64,000 nt of DNA from Spirochaetales bacterium (lineage in GTDB: Bacteria > Spirochaetota > Spirochaetia > Sphaerochaetales > Sphaerochaetaceae): NCBI GenBank assembly GCA_017614375.1, contig JAGABZ010000007.1, positions 107,418 through 171,417 of the forward strand, given 5' to 3'. This document shows positions 9,373 to 17,914 of the stretch, in pieces (positions within the stretch are counted from its first letter, which is position 1; the number at the start of each line of letters is the position of its first letter). The notes under the pieces were generated by a model. It searched no databases. It saw nothing but the letters and a program-made list of their open reading frames with translations, and had not been told where the DNA came from. Both the position numbers and the translations under genes were made by a program.

Positions 9373-10878
9373 TCAGCCCTTGGTAAATACGTTGGCTTCA
9401 ACGTCAAAGGATGATATGTCATCGAACGGGTAAAACGGTCTGGGCAGACGCTCGAACGGCAGATGGACCAGATCGGCGGTGGCCGCGCACCCGGTATCGA
9501 TGAACATCACCTCCGAGAGGATGCTGCCGTAGCTGGCATAGAACGAGGTGTTTGCCTTGACCATGACCAGCTTGTAAAAGGCCGGCTCGATTCCGAAATG
9601 CCTGTACAGTCCCGTATCCCCGGTACTTGCCATCGCCTGGGTGACCAGGATGTCGATCTGTCCGACGGAGATGACGGCGCACTTGCCTATGTGCCGGACA
9701 AGCCCGCGCGAGGGTCCCTCGAGCCTGAAGTCTCCGTCATGGAGCGAGCGCACCGTGGCTCTGACGGCCACCGGATGCGAACAACGGTGGTCCCGGGTTC
9801 CTCCGAGGCGGAAATCGGCGGTGTTCCCCACTCCGGTCTCAAAGGCCTTCATCACCGCAGGGGTATCCGTGACAATCAGGGCGGTGGGGATGTCAGTGGC
9901 GTCGGCCCCGAGCATGGCCTCAAGGACGTTGCTGTTGTCCCCCGCCGCTCCGGCGTTGGCCGAGTCGGAGAAGTCCACCAGGATGATTGGTTTGCCGGAG
10001 GTATTGGCCCGGGCGGCCTTGATTATGTCATCCGCCTTGAAGAGCTTTGGGGACATCAGGTTACGTATGCTCTTGTACTCCTCGGCCAGGTCGGCACAGA
10101 CCGCGGCGGCCTTTTGCCTGTCTTCGGCGATGACGACCACAGCCGACCCTCCGGCTTTGACATCCAGCCAGGGCTGCATGTTGAATACGGTATAGTCCGA
10201 AATCTCACCGTCGGCGAGGGTTTTTCTCGCCCTGGCGACCATGGCCCCGAAGGCTCCGGTTTCGGTGGTATATCCGCTGGCCGGCTCAATCAGGGGCACC
10301 GGGCACCAGGCCATGTAGTTGTGCTTCTTTCCGAGAAGCTTCTCACAACCCAGTTTCGAAGCCCTGTAGCCGGTCTCATAGAAGTCGATGTGGGGATAGG
10401 TCTGGTAGCCGCAAACGAAGTCGGCGTTGTCGAAAATCCGCCGGGTGATGTTGGCGTGGAGATCGAACGAGGAGACAATCACCGCTTTGGGGCCGAGCAG
10501 TTCACGCACACCGCAGACCACGTCGCCGCAGACATCGTCGCTGAGAGTGCTCTGGGTCGCGCCGTGGAGCGAGAGAAATGCCCCGTCAAACGGCCCGGAG
10601 GCACGGACGGTTTCCCTGATTGTCTCCATCAGATGGTCATAGACCTCAGGCAGAATTTTGCCGCCGGCCTGGGCGCGCATCCTGATTGCGGGAACATAGT
10701 CGATTCCCGCCTCCTCGAGGGCGGTGAAAATGCCCTCCGATTCGATTCTTATGCCTTTTACAGCCTGTCTGTAGGCATTTCCGGTCACTATTCCGTAGCG
10801 CCTGTAATCCTCAAGCGTCGTAAGCACCGGGCAGAAGGAGTTGGACTCCTGACTCAGTTCCGCAACCAAAACCTTCAT
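9373..10878 (-). CDS. M81 family (MlrC-like) metallopeptidase
   Basis: 501 residues matching the microcystinase-C-like family, with an N-terminal DUF1485-type domain and a C-terminal MlrC domain. HGATQSTLSDDVCGDV and SSFDLHANITRRIF supply the conserved Asp and His residues expected to bind zinc, and YQTYPHIDFYETG is a family signature. The family is named after hydrolysis of linearised microcystin, but most members have unknown substrates and occur beside transporters, as here. It lies 7 bp after the MBL gene. No signal peptide, so cytoplasmic. Confidence 0.85.
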   Translation of the reverse strand: MKVLVAELSQESNSFCPVLTTLEDYRRYGIVTGNAYRQAVKGIRIESEGIFTALEEAGIDYVPAIRMRAQAGGKILPEVYDHLMETIRETVRASGPFDGAFLSLHGATQSTLSDDVCGDVVCGVRELLGPKAVIVSSFDLHANITRRIFDNADFVCGYQTYPHIDFYETGYRASKLGCEKLLGKKHNYMAWCPVPLIEPASGYTTETGAFGAMVARARKTLADGEISDYTVFNMQPWLDVKAGGSAVVVIAEDRQKAAAVCADLAEEYKSIRNLMSPKLFKADDIIKAARANTSGKPIILVDFSDSANAGAAGDNSNVLEAMLGADATDIPTALIVTDTPAVMKAFETGVGNTADFRLGGTRDHRCSHPVAVRATVRSLHDGDFRLEGPSRGLVRHIGKCAVISVGQIDILVTQAMASTGDTGLYRHFGIEPAFYKLVMVKANTSFYASYGSILSEVMFIDTGCAATADLVHLPFERLPRPFYPFDDISSFDVEANVFTKG

Positions 10879-10885
10879 ATTCGGC

Positions 10886-11827
10886 TCACTTTGCTCCCGC
10901 CAGCTTTTTCATGAAGGCATCGTAGTACTTCTGGTAGAGAGGTATGTAGCCTTCCTTGTCCGCCGTCCATGTAACCGTCGTTCCGTCCATGACGACATCC
11001 ACGTTTCCGTTCATCCACGACTGGGTCACTGTGGCCCCGCCGAGGACATAGATTCCGAACTGTTTGGTTCCCATCTGGAACTGGCCGGTGGTCGCCGCCA
11101 GAACAGGGGTCGTGGCGTCGAACAGCGCCTGACTGCTCGAGGTGGCCTTTCCGTGATGGGGGACCTTGAGCACGTCCACATCCAGAATGGTCGGGTCGTA
11201 GGCGTACATGGCCACGAGATCGGCCTCTCCGTCGGTGTAGATGTCACCGGTAAAGAGCGCCGAGGTGTTTCCGTAGGTTATCTTCAGAACCAGAGAGTGG
11301 TTGTTCATGTCGTTGTTGCTTCCCGTGCCGCTGATTGCCGCCGAGGTCTGCCCGAGATTGGCGAAATCCAGGTCCTCATACCGCGGCCAGAGCACGTCGA
11401 AGTGCACGTCTCCGATGTCGAACGAATCTCCGGCGGTCACCTTCCGATGGTCGATGTTGTTGGAGTCTATGCGGCCCAGCGCCCAGCGGTAGTTCGTCGG
11501 AAAGTATCCGGAGCTGTACAGGACCTTTACCGTGATTCCGGAATCAAGAAGCGAGGCAAAGCCGTTTACGTGGTCGCTGTGGCAGTGGGAAAAGACCGCG
11601 TAGTCCACAGTCGTAATCCCCTTTGATTTGAGCCACGATGCAATCTCGTATCCGTTGTCGATGACGCCCATGTCGATGAGCATGTTCTCGCCGTTGGGGA
11701 ACTGAAGGAACGCAGCATCCCCGTATTCGGCGACTTCCGAGCTGAAGAACCGGATCTTAAGCTCGCCGCCGAAGGCGCAGAGGCACACCATCAGCGCCAC
11801 GGTCAGGGTCAGAATCAATCTTTTCAT
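10886..11827 (-). CDS. Secreted metallo-beta-lactamase-fold hydrolase (ComEC C-domain-like)
   Basis: 313 residues with an N-terminal signal peptide (about residues 1-20) and no membrane segments after it. The zinc motif HCHSDH is at residues 81-86; NHSLVLKI, a TGDI aspartate and KVPHHGK follow. This is the arrangement found in the extracellular hydrolase part of ComEC and related free-standing enzymes. It would act in the periplasm or outside, probably on a phosphodiester or ester. ATG at 11827 is preceded by GGGGGAGAG. It belongs to the seven-gene transport operon. Confidence 0.8.
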   Translation of the reverse strand: MKRLILTLTVALMVCLCAFGGELKIRFFSSEVAEYGDAAFLQFPNGENMLIDMGVIDNGYEIASWLKSKGITTVDYAVFSHCHSDHVNGFASLLDSGITVKVLYSSGYFPTNYRWALGRIDSNNIDHRKVTAGDSFDIGDVHFDVLWPRYEDLDFANLGQTSAAISGTGSNNDMNNHSLVLKITYGNTSALFTGDIYTDGEADLVAMYAYDPTILDVDVLKVPHHGKATSSSQALFDATTPVLAATTGQFQMGTKQFGIYVLGGATVTQSWMNGNVDVVMDGTTVTWTADKEGYIPLYQKYYDAFMKKLAGAK

Positions 11828-11851
11828 TATCTCTCCCCCGGTATATGCAGT

Positions 11852-12892
11852 TTAAGGCTGCAGGTTCTCCGTCCCCGGCGGGAGCGGTGTGTGCGGATCC
11901 TCGGCCAGGGCGGGGATACTGCTGCCGTCCCACGGTCCGGGGAACACCGGCTGACTCCATGCCTTTCTGCCCTGCTGATCCACAAGCTCGACGCGGAAGT
12001 ATTTGAGCCTGTCCTTTATCGGCCAGTCGATTGACTCCAGGGTGCCGCCCGGGTTGAAGAAACCCTTTGCGGTGAAGTCACGGCTGACGATCATCACGTT
12101 CTTTACAGGAGAGAACTCCATGTGAAGGACGTCGTTTTGTATTCTCATATCATGGATGACGGGTCCCATCGAGGCATAGAAACTGCCGGCCTTGATTGCC
12201 GCCACCAGTCCTGCCCTGGAGAACTCGTCTGCCTGAAGCATCGTAAAGGCGGTGCCGCAGACAATCTGCTTGGGCCCGTAGTGGTGGGTATCGTCACCCG
12301 ACAGGCCCAAAATCCTTCTGCCCTTTGACAGGCAGTAATCCCAATACCGCTCGTCGGTGCCGCAACCGTCTGTGTAGCAGCCCGAGTTGATCACTTCAAA
12401 AGCGGTGATTCCCCTTAAAGAAAGCAGATCCTCGTACGCCATGCGCGACCAGGATGGGTGGTTCACTATGACCAGCTGGTTCTTGCTGCGGCAGTAGTCG
12501 ATGTAGTTCTGCCATGAATCCAGACCGTAGCACACCGGGCGCTTGAGCACCTGATTATGGGCAAAGCCGGGCTTGCCGACAGTCCAGTCGTTGATCAGGT
12601 TGACGTGCATGTGCGTGAAACGCGACTTGTCGCAGATCCACTTCGGCTCGGTCTCGGGGACAATGAAAGCGCTCTCGACACCCGAGAGCGCTATGAAATT
12701 CTCAGTATCGCATTCGTCGGAATCCCAGTACACCTCATGGTCGCTGACCAGGCAGAACTGATATCCCTTTGACTGATACTCGGACAGCGCCTGCCGGTAA
12801 GGGCAGTCGCTGTCCCAGGAGCGGGCGGTATGCATGTGGAAGTTGCCCTTGTATTGACTCTTTGATTTGTCAACTAAAACACAATCCCTCAT
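11852..12892 (-). CDS. PHP-domain metallohydrolase (CehA/McbA-like)
   Basis: 346 residues with PHP metal motifs in order: HMHT near residue 20, SDH near 50, a VNHPSW segment in the middle and GDDTHH near 200. This matches the CehA/McbA type of PHP hydrolase, which cleaves phosphoesters or carbamate-like bonds. No signal peptide is seen. It sits between the solute-binding protein and the MBL gene and is likely to process the imported substrate. The exact reaction cannot be read from the sequence. Confidence 0.8.
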   Translation of the reverse strand: MRDCVLVDKSKSQYKGNFHMHTARSWDSDCPYRQALSEYQSKGYQFCLVSDHEVYWDSDECDTENFIALSGVESAFIVPETEPKWICDKSRFTHMHVNLINDWTVGKPGFAHNQVLKRPVCYGLDSWQNYIDYCRSKNQLVIVNHPSWSRMAYEDLLSLRGITAFEVINSGCYTDGCGTDERYWDYCLSKGRRILGLSGDDTHHYGPKQIVCGTAFTMLQADEFSRAGLVAAIKAGSFYASMGPVIHDMRIQNDVLHMEFSPVKNVMIVSRDFTAKGFFNPGGTLESIDWPIKDRLKYFRVELVDQQGRKAWSQPVFPGPWDGSSIPALAEDPHTPLPPGTENLQP

Positions 12893-12913
12893 TTCTACCG
12901 CCTCCCTTTCAGA

Positions 12914-14317
12914 TTACGTGTTGGTCAGATACCACATGTACAGGGCGTCGTTCATCTCGTTCTCGTACTCGACGAACAGCTGGTCAAGATCGCCGCCGTT
13001 GAGGTAGGCGTTGAGCTTGTTGACGCCGATGGCAGAGGTCTCGGTGTAGACCGCCGAAATCGGGTGGTAGGTCTTTCCGTCATCGTTCTTCTGGACTTCC
13101 ATCAGGTAATCCAGTCCGAGGTTCGGTCTGGCGTTCTTGTAGTCCTGATAGGTCTTGGTGTTGAGGACTTCGTCGGTGAACGGCAGGTATCCGGTCAGTG
13201 CGCACCATCCGGCCATGTTGTCTCCGGTTCCGAAGAACTTGATGAATTCCCATGCACCCTTCATCTGGGCGAGGTTGCCGTTGTTGACGATGTAGAATCC
13301 GTTTCCGGAAGCGGGCTGTCCGGTGGACCTTCCGTCAGCGGTGACAGCAACCCACGGAACGAAGGTGGCGTTGATCGGGTCGGTGTGGACTTCGTTCCAG
13401 GCTCTCTCAACACGGCCGTATCCGCCGATGGTTCCGGTCAGCATGACGATATCCTGCTGGGCGAATGCCGGCAGAAGCTCGTTGCCCCAGGAGGTGCCCA
13501 TCGTGTAGGCATAACCGGAGTCGTTGATTTCCTTCCAGATCTTGAAGAACTTCTTTCCGATCTCACCGACTTCCCCGGTGTTGTAGTAGCTGACCTGCGG
13601 GACTCCGAGACGGCCGTTCTCCTGGTCCTCGACGAACAGACCTTCGATAGCGAGGCTGTAGTTGAAGAAGCGGATGGTGTGCTCGAATCCGATTACCTTG
13701 GATCCGGGGAGCTTTCCGCTTTCACCGAGGGTGTAGATGATCTTCTGGAAGTCTTCGACGGACTTCATCGAATACGGGTCGATTCCGACTTCGTTCATCA
13801 CGTTCATGTTGAACAGACAGCCGGTCATGGAGTTGCCCATCGGATAGCCGTAGAGTTTTCCGTCCTTGTCTCCCCAGGCGGCGACCATGTTCGGATAGAT
13901 GGCATCCAGAATCGGCTGGTCGGCGGGGGCGTTGTCAGCGACGAACTCGGCGAGGGGCACTACATAATCGGTGTAGATGAACGAGCCGAGGGTCTCGGTG
14001 GTGCTGTTGATCAGAGCCGGGCGGTCAGCCTGGTCGGTGACCTGGAGCTTTGAATACAGGGCGTTCATGTTTCCGACATACTCGAGAGTGATGTGGTAGA
14101 CACTCTGGCTGGCGTTGAACTTGTCAGCGATGTCCTGCAGATAGGCCAGGTTGTTCGATCCCCAGGTGTGCCAGTAGACGACTTCGATCGGCTCGCCGGG
14201 AGCTGCGGCTTCGGCCGGCTTCTCTTCGGCTGCCGGAGCGGCTTCCTTTCCGCCCTGTGCGAACACAACACCGAAAACCAGCAGGAGCATGAGCATCACA
14301 ACTGCAATTTTCTTCAT
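12914..14317 (-). CDS. ABC transporter extracellular solute-binding protein (family 1)
   Basis: 467 residues: signal peptide (residues 1-20, ending VVFAQ), an Ala/Glu/Pro linker to about residue 42, then a UgpB/MalE-like binding fold starting with IEVVYWHTWGS. There is no lipobox cysteine, so it is predicted to be a soluble periplasmic protein rather than an anchored lipoprotein. Ribosome site GGAGG is well placed. It follows both permease genes, whereas the binding protein is more often first; an intercistronic hairpin precedes it. Family 1 suggests a sugar, sugar-phosphate or polyol ligand, which remains unproved. Confidence 0.9.
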   Translation of the reverse strand: MKKIAVVMLMLLLVFGVVFAQGGKEAAPAAEEKPAEAAAPGEPIEVVYWHTWGSNNLAYLQDIADKFNASQSVYHITLEYVGNMNALYSKLQVTDQADRPALINSTTETLGSFIYTDYVVPLAEFVADNAPADQPILDAIYPNMVAAWGDKDGKLYGYPMGNSMTGCLFNMNVMNEVGIDPYSMKSVEDFQKIIYTLGESGKLPGSKVIGFEHTIRFFNYSLAIEGLFVEDQENGRLGVPQVSYYNTGEVGEIGKKFFKIWKEINDSGYAYTMGTSWGNELLPAFAQQDIVMLTGTIGGYGRVERAWNEVHTDPINATFVPWVAVTADGRSTGQPASGNGFYIVNNGNLAQMKGAWEFIKFFGTGDNMAGWCALTGYLPFTDEVLNTKTYQDYKNARPNLGLDYLMEVQKNDDGKTYHPISAVYTETSAIGVNKLNAYLNGGDLDQLFVEYENEMNDALYMWYLTNT

Positions 14318-14338
14318 TTTTCTTCCTCCATATTCTCA

Positions 14339-14354
14339 GGCGGCACAGGCCGCC
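14339..14354 (-). promoter_or_regulatory. Intercistronic hairpin upstream of the binding-protein gene
   Basis: Arms GGCGGC and GCCGCC around a 4-base loop, between the permease stop and the solute-binding-protein ribosome site. It has no T run, so it is more likely an mRNA stability or processing element that raises binding-protein levels than a terminator (inference). Confidence 0.4.
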
Positions 14355-14364
14355 GTGATTGAGA

Positions 14365-15261
14365 TCAACCTTTGACTCCTCCGGAGACCATGCCCCGGAT
14401 GATGTATTTCTGCCCGAACACAAAGACCAGGACAACCGGGACGATACAGATCACCGCGCCGGCCAGAATCAGGCCGAGGTTGTCGCCCTCGGAGCTCTTG
14501 AGCATGTCCATTCCTATCTGGATGGTGTACATGTTCGACCTCTTGGCCACCAGCAGCGGCCACAGATAGCGGTTGTAGATGGTCACGAACTCGTAGATGG
14601 CCATCGAGGCAATCGTCGGCACCGACAGCGGCAGGGCTATCCGGAACCAGAATCCTATGTCCCCGCAACCGTCGAGGATGGCCGCCTCCTTCAGTTCCTT
14701 GGGCAGGGACAGGTAGAACTGCCTGAGGGTGAAGATGCCCAGACTGGATACCAGCCCGGTAATCACCATCCCTATGTAGGTGTTCAGCATCCCCCACTTC
14801 TGAATCTGGAGGAAGTTGGTGATCACCGTAACCTCCCCGGGAATCATCATCGCGAACAGGATGCAGTTGAACAGGAAACTCTTGCCGTGGAATTTGAAGT
14901 TGGCAAAGGCATAGGCGGTCATGCTACAGAAGATGACCTGCGAGCCGACCATCAGCACATAGTGCAGGATGCTGTTTTTAAGATAGGTCAGGACCGGAAC
15001 GTAGACAAAGACCCACTGGTAGTTTTCGATTGTCCACACCCTGGGCAGCAACGTCACGCCGCGGGTCATCATGATTTCTGCATCGGTCCGGAAACTGTAG
15101 GAGAGGCCCATCAGAAGCGGAGAGAGGAAAAGCACCGCGATGAGGAACTTCCACGCAAAGCCCACTGCCCTGCGGGCTCTGGTCCTGCGCATGGCCAGTA
15201 CGGAAAGCCGGCTTCGGACGATGGAGTTTGCTCTGACTGTTTTCAGGTTGCTGTAAGACAT
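14365..15261 (-). CDS. ABC transporter permease, MalG/UgpE type
   Basis: About 298 residues with six hydrophobic segments and the inner-membrane permease signature EAAxxDGxxxxxxFxxxxLPLSxP, seen as EAAILDG followed by FRIALPLSVP. With the partner permease it forms the membrane channel of a carbohydrate-type importer. I chose the ATG at 15261, which has GAGGGGG upstream, over an in-frame GTG at 15276 that overlaps the previous stop. No ATP-binding subunit is encoded in the operon, so a shared MsmK-like ATPase elsewhere is implied. Confidence 0.9.
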   Translation of the reverse strand: MSYSNLKTVRANSIVRSRLSVLAMRRTRARRAVGFAWKFLIAVLFLSPLLMGLSYSFRTDAEIMMTRGVTLLPRVWTIENYQWVFVYVPVLTYLKNSILHYVLMVGSQVIFCSMTAYAFANFKFHGKSFLFNCILFAMMIPGEVTVITNFLQIQKWGMLNTYIGMVITGLVSSLGIFTLRQFYLSLPKELKEAAILDGCGDIGFWFRIALPLSVPTIASMAIYEFVTIYNRYLWPLLVAKRSNMYTIQIGMDMLKSSEGDNLGLILAGAVICIVPVVLVFVFGQKYIIRGMVSGGVKG

Positions 15262-15272
15262 ACCCCACCCCC

Positions 15273-16199
15273 TCACTGATAGAAGACGACTTTCTTTTCA
15301 AGGATGAACTGAATCCTCGAAACGAAGAAGATGACCAGAAACAGGATAAAGGCGTACGCGCAGGCCCGGTCGAACCTGGTGCCCAGTACGCCGACACGGT
15401 AGATGCTGTAGATCAGCGTCTCGGACGAGTAGTTGGGTCCGCCTCCTGTGAGCATCTTGATCTGTCCGAACGCCTTGAAAGAACCGGTTATGTTGAGGAA
15501 CACGACGAAGAAAACCTGGGGAGAGGCCATAGGCAACGTTATTCTGAAGAACTTGCGCCAGGGCCCTGCTCCGTCAATCGTAGCGCTCTCAAGGACTTCT
15601 TTGGAGACGGCCCTGAAACCGACGAGCAGAAAGATGAAACTCGAGCCTATTCTCAGCCACACCGTCACCACCGCCACTACGTAGAGTGTGTAGTTCGGAT
15701 TGGTAATCCAGCTGATTTCGGTGCCGAAAATCTGGTTTACCAGACCGCTCTGTTTGAACAGGAACATCGCAATGGCCGAAGCAGGTGCCGAAGCGATTGC
15801 CATCGGCATGGCGAACATTGTCTGGTACACCCTGCCCCCCGGGGCCTCGGACGAACTGATCGCCGCGAAAAGCATGGCGAAAAAGAACGTACCCACCCCG
15901 ACGATGGCGGCGAACACGAAGGTATTCCTGAACACCCTCCAGAAGTCATGGCTGTTGAACAGGTACTTGTAATTGTAGAGCCCCATCCATTTGACGAACT
16001 CACCGCGCTGGTTGGTGACGGTAAATGACAGGACTATGCTCTTTATGAAAGGATAAAAGGTGAAAGTGGTGAAAAAGGCAATCGCCGGGGCCAGCATAAT
16101 AAACGGAGCGGGATTGAACCTCTGCTTACGTTTAAGCGGCACCGGGACCTCTACGGCTACGCCGTCACCCCTCTGGGCAGTAATCGTCTGGGCTTTCAT
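15273..16199 (-). CDS. ABC transporter permease, MalF/UgpA type
   Basis: About 308 residues, six predicted membrane segments, with the EAA loop ESATIDGAGPWRKFFRITLP. First gene of the operon. The ATG at 16199 has GGAGGG 12 bases upstream; an in-frame TTG at 16211 touches that site directly and is less likely. The N-terminal 30 residues are polar and cytoplasmic. It pairs with the downstream MalG-type permease. Confidence 0.9.
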   Translation of the reverse strand: MKAQTITAQRGDGVAVEVPVPLKRKQRFNPAPFIMLAPAIAFFTTFTFYPFIKSIVLSFTVTNQRGEFVKWMGLYNYKYLFNSHDFWRVFRNTFVFAAIVGVGTFFFAMLFAAISSSEAPGGRVYQTMFAMPMAIASAPASAIAMFLFKQSGLVNQIFGTEISWITNPNYTLYVVAVVTVWLRIGSSFIFLLVGFRAVSKEVLESATIDGAGPWRKFFRITLPMASPQVFFVVFLNITGSFKAFGQIKMLTGGGPNYSSETLIYSIYRVGVLGTRFDRACAYAFILFLVIFFVSRIQFILEKKVVFYQ

Positions 16200-16231
16200 C
16201 GAAACGCGCAACCCTCCGTGGTATCAGTTAA

Positions 16232-16260
16232 ATGCTAAGTCCGCCCGGAGCAGTTGTCAA
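16232..16260 (-). promoter_or_regulatory. Predicted promoter of the ABC/LarA operon
   Basis: On the minus strand TTGACA (16255-16260), 17-bp spacer, TAGCAT (16232-16237). It would drive the seven genes down to 7999. The near-consensus -35 directly abuts the phased A-tract region. Confidence 0.7.
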
Positions 16261-16330
16261 CTTTTCTTTTTTGTTTTTGAAGTTTTTTGAGTCGTTTTCT
16301 GTTGTTTTGTGTCAGTTTTTGTGTGTTTTG
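16261..16330 (-). promoter_or_regulatory. Phased A-tracts upstream of operon promoter (candidate bent DNA / operator)
   Basis: Read on the minus strand, eight A-runs of 4-6 bases lie upstream of the -35, with starts spaced about 9, 12, 10, 10, 10, 6 and 7 bp. Three consecutive 10-bp spacings match helical phasing and predict intrinsic curvature or an UP-like element. The repeated CAAAA units could also be operator half-sites for the divergent DeoR-family regulator. Together with both promoters this fills the 320-bp gap between the permease and the regulator; nothing else is seen there. Confidence 0.5.
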
Positions 16331-16457
16331 CGAATCATTTCCTTTACACCAATACTATTACTGTTCACGGCATACAACACGGAAGCAACAGGCCGCTCCG
16401 ACATAATTGCTTACGGACAAACATATTGCACAGCCTGTGGATTAAGTTGGTTTTTTC

Positions 16458-16486
16458 TTGAAAAACCGCATTCACGAACTTATACT
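16458..16486 (+). promoter_or_regulatory. Predicted promoter of the DeoR-family regulator
   Basis: TTGAAA at 16458-16463, 17-bp spacer, TATACT at 16481-16486. The leader is about 27 bases and contains CGGAGG before the ATG. Confidence 0.65.
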
Positions 16487-16519
16487 CATTGTGATGAATG
16501 AAATTGCGGAGGTTCGGAA

Positions 16520-17308
16520 ATGATTGCCCAGGAACGCTATGAGGTGATTCTCCAGATGCTCAAGGAGTCGAACGTCATCAGAATCCAGAGCATAGCCGAG
16601 AAGCTCAACGTCTCCAACGAGACCGCCAGGCGCGACCTGGAGACCCTTCAGGACCAGAAACTGCTCAAACGCGTACACGGCGGGGCCATGCTCACCGACC
16701 AGGTCCAGAACATCCCGGGCACCGCCAGATCCCTGCCCAAAGTCGGAATCAGCTACGCCGAAAAGATGGCCATCGGCAAACTGGCCGCCTCCCTGGTAAA
16801 AAGCGGAGAGACGATTTTCCTCGACATCGGCAGCACCACACTGCAGGTGGCCCGCTTTCTCAAGGGTACCAAGAATCTCACCGTCCTCACCACTTCCCTG
16901 CCGATAGTGAACGAACTGGCCAACTCCAGCGTCAACGTCATAGTCCTCGGGGGCAAACTCCTCCAGGACGACCAGATGATCTTCTCCCCGTTTACATCGG
17001 AAATCTTCGAACGCTACTATGTCGACAAGTCCTTTATCGGCTGCGCCGGGATTACCCTTTCTGGCGGCGTGACCGACTACAGCGAGAACTGCCTCAACCG
17101 GAACGTCGTCCGTGAGCATTCGGCAAAGACCATACTGGTCACCAACAGCGAGAAGTTCGGCAAAAACGCCCTGGTCCAGGTCTGTCCCCTGAGCGCGATC
17201 GACATAATCTGCAGCGACGAGAACCTCAAGCGCGAATACGTGGACAACTGCCGCGAGCAGGGAATCGAGGTACTGCTCGCCCCAGCGGGGAAAAGAAGCG
17301 CTCAGTAG
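16520..17308 (+). CDS. DeoR/GlpR-family transcriptional regulator
   Basis: 262 residues: N-terminal winged helix (residues 1-57, with the LNVSNETARRDLETL recognition helix and the VHGGA turn), then a sugar-phosphate-sensing domain beginning near residue 75 with the GETIFLDIGSTT loop. Such proteins usually repress sugar-uptake genes and are released by a phosphorylated intermediate. It is divergent from the ABC/LarA operon, which makes that operon its likely target. Its 3' end overlaps the convergent exonuclease gene by 7 bp. Confidence 0.92.
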   Translation: MIAQERYEVILQMLKESNVIRIQSIAEKLNVSNETARRDLETLQDQKLLKRVHGGAMLTDQVQNIPGTARSLPKVGISYAEKMAIGKLAASLVKSGETIFLDIGSTTLQVARFLKGTKNLTVLTTSLPIVNELANSSVNVIVLGGKLLQDDQMIFSPFTSEIFERYYVDKSFIGCAGITLSGGVTDYSENCLNRNVVREHSAKTILVTNSEKFGKNALVQVCPLSAIDIICSDENLKREYVDNCREQGIEVLLAPAGKRSAQ

Positions 17309-17913
17309 GGACGCAGATAGGACGGGCCGCCGCCACCGGTCCTGACGTCCTTCAGATACCTGATCTGCACTCCCCGGGTAATCAGGAACTTCCTCAGGTC
17401 AGTTAAATCCGACATGCGGTTCCCGCAGGCCTTTGCAAACACCTTGGCGCAGTTTCCCGCGTCGTCCAGAGCGTTGTGGGCGTTGTACTTCAGGCCGAAC
17501 TTTTCGGAGAGGGCCTCCAGCGCGTGGCTGCCCAGAAGCGGCCACACCCTCCTGGACACCTCCAGCGAACAGAAATAGGCGGTATCCGGAATCTCCAGCT
17601 TGTAGTATTCGAGCAGGGACTTGAGAACCCCCATGTCAAACCGGGCATTATGGGCGACAAGGACGCTCTCCCCGATGAACCACCGGATATCCGGCCAGAG
17701 ATAGGAAAAGTCATGGGCGTCCCTGACATCCCGGGCGCAGATGCCGTGGATGGCGGTGTTTCCCCGGGCGAAACGGCAGAAGTACGGAGGCTTTATCAGC
17801 GAGTACCAGGTCCCCAGAACCTCGCCCTTCGGGCTCATCCGCACCAACCCCACCGAGCAGGCGCTCTCGGGATGCTCGTCGGCCGTCTCGAAGTCGATTG
17901 CCACAAAGTCCAT
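17302..17913 (-). CDS. DnaQ-like 3'-5' exonuclease (DEDD fold)
   Basis: 203 residues. ExoI DFETAD at the N-terminus, an ExoII asparagine and aspartate in AHNARFDMGVL and ExoIII HNALDDAGNCA give a complete DEDDh set. It resembles stand-alone exonucleases of the ExoX or DnaQ type used in repair or proofreading. The start lies next to the oxidoreductase stop, with CGGAG upstream, so it is the last gene of the lpdA transcript. Confidence 0.88.
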   Translation of the reverse strand: MDFVAIDFETADEHPESACSVGLVRMSPKGEVLGTWYSLIKPPYFCRFARGNTAIHGICARDVRDAHDFSYLWPDIRWFIGESVLVAHNARFDMGVLKSLLEYYKLEIPDTAYFCSLEVSRRVWPLLGSHALEALSEKFGLKYNAHNALDDAGNCAKVFAKACGNRMSDLTDLRKFLITRGVQIRYLKDVRTGGGGPSYLRPY

Positions 17914-17914
17914 G

